From Paucibacter_B soli (lineage in GTDB: Bacteria > Pseudomonadota > Gammaproteobacteria > Burkholderiales > Burkholderiaceae_C): 64,000 nucleotides of DNA. The translations under genes were made by a program, and so were the position numbers. The notes beneath the pieces were generated by a model. The model was not told the origin of the DNA. It did not search any database and worked only from the letters and a program-made list of their open reading frames with translations. Shown here in pieces: positions 1-8,887 of the stretch; the stretch's first letter is position 1; each line of letters begins with the position of its first letter. The stretch is taken from contig NZ_JBBHJW010000001.1 in NCBI RefSeq assembly GCF_037482845.1, positions 124,001 to 188,000 on the forward strand, given 5' to 3'.

Positions 1-1155
1 TGGTCGCGCTGGCTGGCACTGACGACGCTGCGGCAGTCGCAGGCTCAGCATTGGCTGCCCTATGTGCTGACGGGCCTGTGGCTGAACCGCATCGCCGACG
101 CGCTGGCCGGAGCGCTGGACGGCCAGCAGCGCTTTGTGGCGCGTGCCGGCGCCACCCTGCTGGCGCTCACCGTCGGCCTGGCACTCACCATCGCCGCCGT
201 GCCGCCTTGGGGCATGGCGGGTGCTGCCGCCGCATTCGTGTTCCAGAACGCCCTGCTCCTGTGCGTCAATCTGGCCCTGGTGGCAAGCGGCACGCCGGGC
301 CTGCGCTGGTGGCGGCCGCGCCCGAGCCTGCGCATCCTGCGGGAGGCCTTGCGCTACGGCCTGTCGGTGCAGGCCCTGGTACTGAGCTATCTGGTGCTGG
401 AGGCCTGCATCAAGCTGGCGCTGGCGCGCAGCGGCAGCCTCGCCGCGGTGTCCTACTTCGACCTGGCTTTTCGCATCGGCAAGGGCGTGCGCGGCTTGCT
501 GGCTGCGGCGGCGCGGGTGTTGGTGCCACGGCTGGCGCGCAGCAGCGGCGACACCGCGGGGCGCCAGCACGCCTACGCGCTCTCCTTCGAGCTGATGCTG
601 GTGGCGGCGCTGGCGGTGTTCTCGACCCTGCTGGCCAGCGCCCATGGCATTGCCTGGCTGGTGCTGGGGCACGGCGAGCCGATGTTCGTCAGCGCCTTGG
701 CCGCTGCCCTGCTGCCCTGGCTGATCTACAGCCTCACCGACCCGGCGCTCAACCTGGCGCTGGCCAGCGGGCGCATGCGCTGGCCGCTGCGCGCGCATCT
801 GCTCACCCTGGTGCTGGCGGCCACCCCCACGTTTGCAGTGCCGCTTGCCTCGTTCTCAGGATGGTATGGCCTGGTGGCCATCGCAATAATCGCCGGGTGT
901 GTCTTGACCTTGGTGGGCATTCATCACGACGAGCGAATGCCGTGGCAGACCTTGCGGCCCCTGCGCAGCGCCGGCGCCTTGCTGGCGGGCGTGCTGGCAG
1001 GCCTGCTGGGCATGGCTGCTCCGCATTGGCTGGCGGGATGGTTGCAATGGCTGGTGGTGGCCGCAGTGGAGTTGCTGTTTCTGGCCCTGCTGTGGCGGTT
1101 GCACCCCGAGGTACGAGGTTTGCTTTTCTTCGGTCGACCCGCGCGTGCGGCGTGA
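1..1155 (+). CDS. Polysaccharide flippase (Wzx/MATE-like), 5' end outside window
   Basis: The frame is open from base 1, so the start lies upstream; 384 codons are visible. The product is almost entirely hydrophobic segments separated by short Arg-rich loops, the pattern of oligosaccharide flippases of the MOP superfamily that move lipid-linked sugar repeats across the inner membrane. A predicted start at GTG 64 would only be internal. It is followed, after 49 bases, by sugar-nucleotide and glycosyltransferase genes on the same strand, which supports a role in surface polysaccharide export. The family call rests on hydropathy and context, since flippases have few sequence motifs. Substrate cannot be told. 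Confidence 0.75.
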   Translation, partial: WSRWLALTTLRQSQAQHWLPYVLTGLWLNRIADALAGALDGQQRFVARAGATLLALTVGLALTIAAVPPWGMAGAAAAFVFQNALLLCVNLALVASGTPGLRWWRPRPSLRILREALRYGLSVQALVLSYLVLEACIKLALARSGSLAAVSYFDLAFRIGKGVRGLLAAAARVLVPRLARSSGDTAGRQHAYALSFELMLVAALAVFSTLLASAHGIAWLVLGHGEPMFVSALAAALLPWLIYSLTDPALNLALASGRMRWPLRAHLLTLVLAATPTFAVPLASFSGWYGLVAIAIIAGCVLTLVGIHHDERMPWQTLRPLRSAGALLAGVLAGLLGMAAPHWLAGWLQWLVVAAVELLFLALLWRLHPEVRGLLFFGRPARAA

Positions 1156-1204
1156 GGTCGACCCCGGGCATTGAGTTCTCAGCGGCATTACCAAGCGAGG
1201 ATCT

Positions 1205-2209
1205 ATGAAGAGCAACACCATTCTGGTCACCGGGGCGGCAGGTTTTGTGGGCTCCGCGGTCGCAAGGCGCCTGCTGGACAACAGCAGCGATGGCAATACC
1301 CGCGTCATCCTGCTCTATCACCAGTCCAACCCCCTGAGGCATCCCGGCCACCGTAATGCCATCGCGGTACGCGGCAGCCTCAACGACTACACCTTCGTCT
1401 CGGACCTGATCAGCCGTTACGAGGTCAACACCATCTACCACTTCGCGTCCAACTCGATCGTGCGCAAATGCGCCAACGACCCGATGAACGCCTACTTCAC
1501 CAATGTGATGGGCACGGTGACGCTGCTGGAAGCCGTGCGCAACGCGGGCGTCAACACGGTCGAACGCATTGCCATCTTCACCTCCGACAAGGTCTATGGC
1601 CACGCCGTGCCGCCGTACAACGAAAGCACCGCCTTCGTGCCGAAGTACACCTACGAATCCACCAAGGCCTGCCAGGACATCGTGGCGCAGAACTATCTGC
1701 ACAACTACCGCCTGCCGATCAACATCGTGCGTTCATCGAATGTGTACGGCCCGGGCGATCCCAATCTCACCCGCATCATTCCCAACTGCATACGCTCGAT
1801 CAACCGCGGCGAGCAACCCATCATCTTCACCGGCGTGAAGGACTATGTGCGCGAGTTCGTCTACGTTGACGACGTGGTCGACGCCATGCTGCTGATCGAC
1901 AGCAAGGCGGCGCCCGGCGAGGTGTTCTGCATCGGCGGCACCGAGACCGTCTCGATCGAGGCCCTGGTGCAGCGCATCTGCCGGTTGATGGGCTATCACG
2001 GCGGCATCTCCATCGTCGACAAGCCCAGCAACTTCCAGGAGATCCGCGAGCAGTCGATCGACAGCTCCAAGCTGCGCGCGCTTGGCTGGCAACCCAAGTT
2101 CAGTCTGGAGCAAGGCCTGCGTCAATGCATAGACGCGCCCGAGTACGGCGCCGAGCCGCTGCTGGCCAAGCCCCCGGCCTACGCCCTGGCAGCGGCAAGC
2201 CTGAACTGA
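1205..2209 (+). CDS. NAD-dependent epimerase/dehydratase (extended SDR)
   Basis: 334 aa. An N-terminal Rossmann motif GAAGFVG lies at residues 10-16 and the catalytic Tyr-x3-Lys (YESTK) at residues 150-154, which define an extended short-chain dehydrogenase/reductase acting on nucleotide sugars. The TSDKVYG segment and the downstream NVYGPGDPN resemble CDP-glucose 4,6-dehydratase-type and UDP-glucose epimerase-type enzymes, but the exact substrate is not decided by what is visible. ATG 1205 is preceded by GAGGATCT, a reasonable ribosome site. The gene sits between the flippase and a glycosyltransferase, so it likely supplies an activated sugar for this polysaccharide. Confidence 0.9.
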   Translation: MKSNTILVTGAAGFVGSAVARRLLDNSSDGNTRVILLYHQSNPLRHPGHRNAIAVRGSLNDYTFVSDLISRYEVNTIYHFASNSIVRKCANDPMNAYFTNVMGTVTLLEAVRNAGVNTVERIAIFTSDKVYGHAVPPYNESTAFVPKYTYESTKACQDIVAQNYLHNYRLPINIVRSSNVYGPGDPNLTRIIPNCIRSINRGEQPIIFTGVKDYVREFVYVDDVVDAMLLIDSKAAPGEVFCIGGTETVSIEALVQRICRLMGYHGGISIVDKPSNFQEIREQSIDSSKLRALGWQPKFSLEQGLRQCIDAPEYGAEPLLAKPPAYALAAASLN

Positions 2210-2229
2210 GAGTCAGCCAGGAGCCGATC

Positions 2230-3495
2230 GTGAACGTGATTGTGTTGAACGATCACCTCTACGCCGACGGCGGCGCCGACGTGGTGGCATTGAGCTCGGC
2301 CGAACAGTTGGCCGCCGCAGGCGCGCACGTTACCCTGCTTGTGGCGGATGCCTTGCGACCGGAAGACCGCCTGCCGCGCCGCGCCCGCCTGGTGGCGACC
2401 GGCCAGCATGATCTGCTGCGCGACCCGCAGCGCGGCCGCGCCGCCCTGCAGGGGCTGTGGAACGCGGGCGCTGCCAGGGCGCTGCGTGCCTTGCTGGCCG
2501 AGCACGCGCCGACCGACACGGTGGTGCATCTGCACAGCTGGACCAAATCGCTCTCAAGCAGTGTGATACGCACCACGCTCATGGCCGGGTTTCCTATGGT
2601 GTGCACCTTGCACGACTATTTCCCGGTGTGTCCGACCGGCGGTCTGTTCAACTTCCAGAGTTCCCAGATCTGCCAACGCAAGCCCATGTCGCTGGACTGC
2701 ATCACCTGCCATTGCGATGTGCGCAGCTACGGCCACAAGCTGTACCGTGTGGCCCGTCAGGCGGTGCAGCTGGGTTGGGGCGGCATGCCCGGCGGGCTGC
2801 GCGAGTTCATCGTGGTATCACGCTTCAGCGAAGTCATTCTGCGCCCCTATCTGCCGCCCGATGCACAGGTCTGCCATGTCCGCAACCCGATCAACATCAC
2901 CCCCGGGCCGCAGGCCGACGTGGCCTCCCAGCAAGGCTTTGTGATGGTGGCCAGGCTGGTGCGACACAAGGGCCAGGAACTGTTCCTGCGCGCCTGCGAG
3001 CAGGCCGGCGTGCCGGCGGTCTGCATCGGCGAAGGCCCCGATCAGGCCGAACTGCAGCAGCGCTTCCCGCGCGCGCGCTTCACCGGCCAGCTCGCGCGCG
3101 AGCAGGTGCAGGCCGAGATGCTGCGCGCGCGTGCCCTGGTGCTGCCTTCGCTCTGGTACGAGACCCAGGGGCTGGTGGTGGACGAGGCGGCCGCGCTGGG
3201 GCTGCCGGCCATTGTCTCGGACGCCTGTGCCGCCACCGACGCGGTACAGCATGGCCGCAACGGTCTGGTGTTTCGCAGCGGCGACGCCGACGCGCTCGCC
3301 AATGCCTTGCAACGCCTGCATGAGGACGGCAGCTATGCGCAGGCCCTGGGACGGCAGGCCTTCGAGCGTTTCTGGCGCGATCCGCCCACACCCGCCAACC
3401 ACGCGCGCGAGCTGCTGCAAGCCTATGCGGGCGTACTTGCACGCGCCGCGGCGCGACGCCATGCCGGTCCACGCGCCGAAGAGGCGGTGTACTGA
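2230..3495 (+). CDS. Glycosyltransferase, family 4 type
   Basis: 421 aa from GTG 2230. The frame is open further upstream to 2125, but that stretch overlaps the preceding gene in another frame and encodes only Arg/Pro-rich shadow sequence. GTG 2230 is preceded by GAG and begins directly with a beta strand and the glycine-rich donor-side loop (HLYADGG). The C-terminal half has the E-x7-E retaining-transferase motif (E311 and E319, in YETQGLVVDE) and the D/P-rich end typical of GT4. A Cys-rich stretch near residues 150-165 (CQRKP...CITCHC) is unusual for the family. The stop overlaps the next ATG by one base (TGATG), implying coupled translation. Confidence 0.88.
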   Translation: MNVIVLNDHLYADGGADVVALSSAEQLAAAGAHVTLLVADALRPEDRLPRRARLVATGQHDLLRDPQRGRAALQGLWNAGAARALRALLAEHAPTDTVVHLHSWTKSLSSSVIRTTLMAGFPMVCTLHDYFPVCPTGGLFNFQSSQICQRKPMSLDCITCHCDVRSYGHKLYRVARQAVQLGWGGMPGGLREFIVVSRFSEVILRPYLPPDAQVCHVRNPINITPGPQADVASQQGFVMVARLVRHKGQELFLRACEQAGVPAVCIGEGPDQAELQQRFPRARFTGQLAREQVQAEMLRARALVLPSLWYETQGLVVDEAAALGLPAIVSDACAATDAVQHGRNGLVFRSGDADALANALQRLHEDGSYAQALGRQAFERFWRDPPTPANHARELLQAYAGVLARAAARRHAGPRAEEAVY

Positions 3496-4511
3496 TGAAG
3501 CCGCAACGCGTGCTCGTGACCGGGGGATCCGGCTTCATCGGCACCAATCTGGTCGCGCATTTGCTCGGCAAGGGCATGCAGGTCTTGAACTTCGACATCA
3601 AGCCGCCGGCCGATGCGGCGCAGCGCGCCCATTGGCGGCATGTCGACATCTGCGAGGCCGGCAGCCTCAAGCTGGCCTTGCAGGAGGCCGCGCCCGAGGC
3701 GGTGGTGCATCTGGCCGCGCGCACCGACCTCAACGGTGCCAGCGTGGCCGACTACCCGGCCAACACCAGCGGGTTGCAAAACCTCATCGACGCCGCCGCC
3801 GCGACGGGCGTGCGGCGCGTGCTGTTCGCCTCCTCGCGCCTGGTCTGCCGCATCGGCTACCAGCCCAGCTCGCCGACCGATTACCTGCCCACCACGCCCT
3901 ATGGCGAGAGCAAGGTGCTGGGCGAGCAACTGGTACGCCAGGCCGGCGCCACCGGCTTCGACTGGGCCATCGTCCGCCCCACCTCGATCTGGGGGCCCTG
4001 GTTCCATGTGCCCTATCGCAACTTCTTCGATGCGGTGCGGCGCGGCCGCTACCTGCATCCACGCGGCGTGCGCGTGCGCAAGTCGTTTGGCTTTGTCGGC
4101 AACAGCGTGCATCAGATCGCCGCGCTGCTGCAGGCCCCTCGCGAGGCGCTGCACGGCCAGCTCTTTTATCTGGCCGACTACGAGCCGATCGAGGTGCTGG
4201 ACTGGGGCCGGCGGATACAGGCCGCATTCGCTGCGCCACCGCTGCGCGAGCTGCCCTTGCCGGCCCTGCGCACAATGGCGCGAGCGGGCGACGCGCTGGC
4301 CTGGGCGGGTTGGAAGTCGGTACCGCTGACGAGCTTCCGGCTCGACAATCTGCTGACCGAAATGTTGCACGACACCAGCAATCTGCAGGCCCTGTGTCCC
4401 GACCTTCCGCATGGCCTCGACGAGGGCGTGGTGCAGACCGTCAACTGGATGCGCGACACAGCAGCACGGCCGGTGCGGACGGCGACGGTGCAACCGACCC
4501 AATCGGCCTGA
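3495..4511 (+). CDS. NAD-dependent epimerase/dehydratase (extended SDR)
   Basis: 338 aa. The nucleotide-binding motif GGSGFIG is at residues 10-16 and the catalytic YGESK at 136-140. This makes it a second extended SDR enzyme for nucleotide sugars in the cluster, differing from the first in its C-terminal half, where the substrate sits. Its start overlaps the stop of the upstream glycosyltransferase (TGATG) and the next glycosyltransferase begins 14 bases after its stop, so all appear to be one transcript. The product could be a 4-epimerase, dehydratase or reductase; the sequence alone does not choose. Confidence 0.88.
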   Translation: MKPQRVLVTGGSGFIGTNLVAHLLGKGMQVLNFDIKPPADAAQRAHWRHVDICEAGSLKLALQEAAPEAVVHLAARTDLNGASVADYPANTSGLQNLIDAAAATGVRRVLFASSRLVCRIGYQPSSPTDYLPTTPYGESKVLGEQLVRQAGATGFDWAIVRPTSIWGPWFHVPYRNFFDAVRRGRYLHPRGVRVRKSFGFVGNSVHQIAALLQAPREALHGQLFYLADYEPIEVLDWGRRIQAAFAAPPLRELPLPALRTMARAGDALAWAGWKSVPLTSFRLDNLLTEMLHDTSNLQALCPDLPHGLDEGVVQTVNWMRDTAARPVRTATVQPTQSA

Positions 4512-4525
4512 CGGCCCAGCGGCGC

Positions 4526-5731
4526 ATGCGCATCCTGCTGCATTCGCCCTACTACGCGCCCGAGCTGATCTCGATCGGCAAATACAACGCCGAGATGGCC
4601 GCCTGGCTGGTGCAGCAGGGCCATGAGGTGCGCGTGGTCACGGCGCCGCCGCATTACCCGGCCTGGCGTGTCGGCAGCGGCTACTCGGCCTGGCGCTACA
4701 CGCGCGAGCAGATCGACGGCGTGACGATCTGGCGCTGCCCGGCCTGGATACCGCGGCGCCCGGGCGGCATGGCGCGGGTGCTCTACAGCCTGAGCCACCT
4801 GATCAGCAGTCTGCCGGTGCTGCTCTGGCAGGCGCGCTGGCGCCCCGACTGGGTGATGGCGGTGGAACCGCCCCTGCTGTCCTTTGTGCCCGCATGGCTG
4901 GCCGCGCGCAGCTGTGGCGCACGCTGCTGGCTGCATGTGCAGGACCTGGAGGTCGACGCCGCGTTTGAACTGGGCGTTCTCAGCGGCGCCGGCGCGCGCC
5001 GGCTGGCACTCGGCCTTGAATCCGCCTTGCTGCGGCGTGCCGATCAGGTCTCGACCATCTCGCCGCGCATGGCGGAGCGCTTGCTGGCCAAGGGCATGGC
5101 GCAGACCCGGTTGATGTTGCTGCCGAACTGGGCCGACGCCCTGCCGGCGGACCCGCCCGGGCCACCGTTTCGGGCCGCCCATGGCATTCCGGAGCAAGCC
5201 AAGCTGGCCCTCTACGCCGGCAATATGGCGGGCAAGCAAGGGCTGGAGACGGTGCTGGAGGCCGCGCGTCTGCTGCAGCATCGCAGCGATATCTGGTTCG
5301 TGCTGGTGGGCGACGGGCCGGCTCGTGCCGGCCTGCAGGCGCAGGCCCAGGGACTGGCGCGCGTGCTGTTCCTGCCGCTGCAGCCGTTGACCCAGCTGGG
5401 CGCGATGCTGCGTGCCGCCGAGGTGCACCTGCTGCCGCAACGTGCCGCCGCGGCCGATCTGGTGCTGCCCTCCAAGCTGGGCGGCATGTTCGCGAGCGGG
5501 CGCCCGACGGTTGCCGGCGCCCGGCCGGGCAGTGGCCTGGCCAGCATTCTGCAGGGCCGCGGTGTGGTGGTGACACCCGAAGACGCGCAGGCCTTTGCCG
5601 AGGCCATCTGCGGCCTGTGTGACGACCCGCAGCGCGCCTGTGCCCTGGGTGCAGCGGCCCAGGCCTATATGCGCGCCGAGCTGACACGCGACGCCGTGCT
5701 TGGGCGGCTGCAGGCGGCGCTCGCTACTTGA
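4526..5731 (+). CDS. Glycosyltransferase, WcaI/GT4-like
   Basis: 401 aa from ATG 4526. The open frame extends back to 3131 but that part is antiparallel-frame noise across the SDR gene; ATG 4526 gives the classic MRILLHSPYYAPE opening of colanic-acid WcaI-type transferases (beta strand followed by donor loop). The C-terminal domain contains VLPSKLGG and SGRP, as in WcaI relatives, where the usual GT4 E-x7-E is weak. It probably adds one sugar to the lipid-linked repeat on the cytoplasmic face. Its 3' end overlaps the convergent glycosidase-like gene by 8 bases, so the two stop codons lie inside each other's reading region. Confidence 0.85.
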   Translation: MRILLHSPYYAPELISIGKYNAEMAAWLVQQGHEVRVVTAPPHYPAWRVGSGYSAWRYTREQIDGVTIWRCPAWIPRRPGGMARVLYSLSHLISSLPVLLWQARWRPDWVMAVEPPLLSFVPAWLAARSCGARCWLHVQDLEVDAAFELGVLSGAGARRLALGLESALLRRADQVSTISPRMAERLLAKGMAQTRLMLLPNWADALPADPPGPPFRAAHGIPEQAKLALYAGNMAGKQGLETVLEAARLLQHRSDIWFVLVGDGPARAGLQAQAQGLARVLFLPLQPLTQLGAMLRAAEVHLLPQRAAAADLVLPSKLGGMFASGRPTVAGARPGSGLASILQGRGVVVTPEDAQAFAEAICGLCDDPQRACALGAAAQAYMRAELTRDAVLGRLQAALAT

Positions 5732-7793
5732 GCTTGAGCGGCCACGGCGCCTCGGCGTAGCCGATCTGAATGGTCTTGCGCTTGCTGAAGCCGTGGTACC
5801 AGAGGCGCACCCTGTCGCCCTCGATCAAGACCGAGGGCGCGATCGGTCCGATGTCATCGAACTGCCCGCTGGAACGCCGCACAATCGGCTCGGGCGCCAA
5901 CTCCCAGGGACCGAAGGGCGTGGGGGCACGCGCCACGCCGATCTCGTGCCCATGCTCGCCATACAGCAGGCTCATGAACAGGTAGTAGCTGCCATCAGGC
6001 CCCTGCACCAGCTCTGCTTCCGCGGCTCCATCCTTGGTCTTGGGCAGATCGGCCTTGCTGAGCACAGGCTGGGGCCGCTTGACCCAATCGCGCCCGTTGC
6101 TGGAAGTCGCGGCCATCAGATAGACGCCACGTTCGCGCTTGCAGCTGTCGAAGCAATACGCGGTGTAGATCATCACCAGCTGGTTCTGGTATTCGACGAT
6201 GGTGGGGCTGAAGACCGCGTCGCTGTCGTAGCCACCCGGCGAGACCTTCAATATGGGCTCCTCGCCCACGCGTTCGAAATGGACGCCGTCGCGCGAGCTG
6301 GCCAGGCCCACCTGCAGCGGAAAGGACTTGAAGTGCCCGCCGCGGTCGCGGTAGCCGGCGAAATAGAGCAGGTATTCGCCGCGGAACTTGAGCACAAAGG
6401 GGGTCTCGTGGGTATCGTCCCAGCGGCCCGGTCGCGTCTCGATCATGCGCCCCGCCACCGGCCCCGGCACCGCCACGTCGGCCCAGGCCAGCCCATCCGG
6501 CGAGCTGGCCTGGCAAATCGCCGGCCCTTTGCGCTTGGGGTCGAAGCAGGTGTAGAACATCCGGTAGATCGGGCCATCGTGCAGCACACTGGGGTCGCCC
6601 ACCAGCGAATAGGGCCCGGAATGGATGGGCGACACGCGTTTGGTCCAGCGCGACCAGCCCGGCACCTCGGCCACCGTGCTCGCCACCGCTGCGGCCACGC
6701 CGGCCGGGGGCACGCCGGGGGTGCCATTGCCAGCCACACGCTGCAGCCAGAGCCGGTTCTCACCCTTGCTGGCGAACCAGCCGCCGATATCCATCAACAG
6801 CAGATTGCTGAGGCGCTCGGGCTTGATGCGGGTGGCCGAGGAAGCGCTGTCGTCCGCGCGTTTGAAGTCCGCCAGCTTCAGGCGCACCTTCTGCAAGCTG
6901 CTATTGCCCGGCAGCTCGAAACCGAGTTCAAACTTGTCGCCATCCGACTGCTCAAGCTTGAGCACCAAGTTGGCCTTGAGCCGCGAGGCAAGCGTCAACT
7001 CGAGTTGATCGGCGCCCGCGAGTGCCGCGACCGGCAGGGGTCGCATCAAACTCATCACCGCGCCGCTTTGCTTGCGGTAGTCCACCACCCAGCCGGTTTG
7101 ATTCAATGGCGCTTCGCGGCCGAGTTCGGCACGGCTGGCACCGAAGACCGACCATGGCGGTGTTTCACGCGTCAAGCCATCCAGGCTGCCGGCGCCCGTG
7201 TCGCGCGGCGCCGCACCGCTGAAACGCAGCTCGTCGATGACGATGCGGCGCTGCCCGGCCGGAATGCCAAACAGGCGCATGACATCGGCCGATTTGGACG
7301 CCAGCATGGCGCCGGCATCGACGATGGACATGCGCTGCACGCGCTCCAGGTCAAGACGCCCGTTCGCATCGGGCGGGGCATCGCCGCCCACGGCGAGCAC
7401 CAGATCGTCGAGCGCAATGCGCACCTCCTGCCAAACTCCCGCATTGAGCGTCACCGGCAGACTCCATCGGCCTCCGCCCTGCTCCTCCAGCGCCAGCACC
7501 AGATTGCTCATATGGCTGGACTTGGCAGCAAAGCTGATGCTGCCCGCGCCGGCCAGCTGCGCGCTGCGCAGCGGCAGCACCAGCAGGCTGAGTTGCCCCT
7601 GGCCCACTTCGTAACGGTAGTCCAGCGCCGGCCGGCCGGCGCGCGACCATCCCGCCTCGCGGCTCTCGGAGACGCTGGCATTGGAGCCCAGCAAGGTCCA
7701 GTCGGCCGGCGCGAGGCGCAGCTCCTGACCATGGCCGAGCCCGGACAGGAGAGCCAAGACACCGGCCAGCGCGAGCCGCATCAGGCTGTGCAT
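5724..7793 (-). CDS. Secreted glycosidase-like protein: two jelly-roll modules plus beta-propeller
   Basis: 689 aa from ATG 7793; ATG 7781 (12 bases later) is equally possible and would overlap the upstream stop as TGATG. Both starts give a signal peptide ending near GLGHGQ. Two beta-sandwich modules (about residues 25-190 and 210-360) show an internal duplication: NLVLALEE...WQEVRIALDDL in the first matches NLVLKLEQ...LQKVRLKLADF in the second. The C-terminal ~300 residues contain repeated blade-like motifs (GDPSVLHDG, YRMFYTC, HETPFVLKFRGEYLLYFAG), as in GH43/GH32-like five-bladed propellers. It is likely exported and acts on polysaccharide from the adjacent cluster. The catalytic acids were not assigned, so true hydrolase activity is inferred. 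Confidence 0.75.
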   Translation of the reverse strand: MHSLMRLALAGVLALLSGLGHGQELRLAPADWTLLGSNASVSESREAGWSRAGRPALDYRYEVGQGQLSLLVLPLRSAQLAGAGSISFAAKSSHMSNLVLALEEQGGGRWSLPVTLNAGVWQEVRIALDDLVLAVGGDAPPDANGRLDLERVQRMSIVDAGAMLASKSADVMRLFGIPAGQRRIVIDELRFSGAAPRDTGAGSLDGLTRETPPWSVFGASRAELGREAPLNQTGWVVDYRKQSGAVMSLMRPLPVAALAGADQLELTLASRLKANLVLKLEQSDGDKFELGFELPGNSSLQKVRLKLADFKRADDSASSATRIKPERLSNLLLMDIGGWFASKGENRLWLQRVAGNGTPGVPPAGVAAAVASTVAEVPGWSRWTKRVSPIHSGPYSLVGDPSVLHDGPIYRMFYTCFDPKRKGPAICQASSPDGLAWADVAVPGPVAGRMIETRPGRWDDTHETPFVLKFRGEYLLYFAGYRDRGGHFKSFPLQVGLASSRDGVHFERVGEEPILKVSPGGYDSDAVFSPTIVEYQNQLVMIYTAYCFDSCKRERGVYLMAATSSNGRDWVKRPQPVLSKADLPKTKDGAAEAELVQGPDGSYYLFMSLLYGEHGHEIGVARAPTPFGPWELAPEPIVRRSSGQFDDIGPIAPSVLIEGDRVRLWYHGFSKRKTIQIGYAEAPWPLKLK

Positions 7794-8698
7794 GGACGCA
7801 CCAGCAGATTCATATAGCCGCCGGGCAAGGGGGCGTGATGCCATTGCAGCGGCCTCAGGCCACAACCCCGCTGCCCCAGCAGGCCAAAGCGGCTGCGTCG
7901 GCTATGCACCTCCAGGGCCTCGTAGCCGGGCGGGAAATGCGCCATCAGGGCCTGCGCGTCGGCAAGCCCAAAGCGCACCTGGTCGGACAGCTCCATCATC
8001 ACGATCGGCCGGTAGCGCGCCAACGTGCCACGCAGGCCACGCAGCACCGCCAGCTCAAAGCCCTCGACATCGAGCTTGATCAGATCGATGTGTGCGAGCT
8101 TCAAGCCTTCGATGTAAGCGTCGGCGCGCGCCACCCGCAAGCGACCGATGGAGCGGTTGTTGTGCGCCTCATGGTCGGCCACGAAGCTGCCCGTACCGGT
8201 ATTGACGCCCTGCGGTGCATAGAAATCGAGTTCCTGGTCAAACTCGCCCAGCCCCACGCGATGAACCCGTACATGCGCGAGGCGGTTGCGCTGAATCTTC
8301 TCGTCCAGGCATTGCGCCACCGCCGCATACGGCTCGAAGGCATGCACCTCGGCACAGCAAGAAGCCAGATAGAGGGTGTGATGACCGACGTTGGCGCCGA
8401 TGTCCAGCGCCGTGGGTTGCTCGCGCTCGCTCAACATGCCGCGCATCAACTCGAGTTCATCGAGCTCGTAGGCGCCGTAATAGAAAACGATCCAGTCAAT
8501 CCAGCGGTTCAGGCGCCCGGGATAGACATAGCCGGCAAAAGGAACCTCAAAGCGTTCGGCGCGCACCCGCTCGGGATGTCGCAACCAGTACAACAGCCGA
8601 TTGCGCACGCCGTAGCGTAGCCAGCGCTGATGCCCGATCCAGCGCAGGCCGCGGTCCAGCGGCGAGACATCCTCAAGCATGCTGCGAAGGTGCTGCAC
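7781..8698 (-). CDS. FkbM-family methyltransferase
   Basis: 305 aa from GTG 8698; an in-frame ATG at 8680 gives 299 aa and neither has a clear ribosome site. The Rossmann motif LDIGANVGHHT and the following acidic residue of VHAFEPYAAV are the S-adenosylmethionine site of FkbM methyltransferases, and LIKLDVEGFE is the family's characteristic block. Such enzymes O-methylate sugars or peptides, often in polysaccharide loci. The gene is directly followed by the glycosidase-like gene with overlap, and both run against the flippase-glycosyltransferase operon, so a modification/trimming pair for the same polymer is a reasonable inference. Confidence 0.88.
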   Translation of the reverse strand: MQHLRSMLEDVSPLDRGLRWIGHQRWLRYGVRNRLLYWLRHPERVRAERFEVPFAGYVYPGRLNRWIDWIVFYYGAYELDELELMRGMLSEREQPTALDIGANVGHHTLYLASCCAEVHAFEPYAAVAQCLDEKIQRNRLAHVRVHRVGLGEFDQELDFYAPQGVNTGTGSFVADHEAHNNRSIGRLRVARADAYIEGLKLAHIDLIKLDVEGFELAVLRGLRGTLARYRPIVMMELSDQVRFGLADAQALMAHFPPGYEALEVHSRRSRFGLLGQRGCGLRPLQWHHAPLPGGYMNLLVRPCTA

Positions 8699-8818
8699 TT
8701 GTGTTTGCGCGCAAGGCGAGGTCGGCCGATGCGAATCATTCTGGCATGTGACGCTACCGTTGCAGCGCGTTCGGGCGTCTCAGACTTGGGGGGTGGGCCG
8801 CAGCCCACGCTCTAGGGG

Positions 8819-8846
8819 TTGGCAGCGCCGGTGCGACCACTAGACT
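8819..8846 (+). promoter_or_regulatory. Candidate sigma-70 promoter for the PEP-CTERM gene
   Basis: TTGGCA (8819-8824) and TAGACT (8841-8846) are separated by 16 bases, 41 bases upstream of ATG 8888. Both hexamers are 4 of 6 or better against consensus. This is a pattern match only. Confidence 0.4.
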
Positions 8847-8887
8847 CGGCGCATGTTGGGCATCGCCCGGCACTTCTGGAGACTGCA

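Noticed and set aside
5700..7817. Open frame opposite the glycosidase-like gene
   Set aside because: Shadow frame of the coding strand; the minus frame has a signal peptide and recognisable domains.
8793..8808. Hairpin GTGGGC-CGCA-GCCCAC upstream of the PEP-CTERM gene
   Set aside because: No T-run on either strand and no gene for it to terminate; a short GC hairpin is expected by chance at this GC content.
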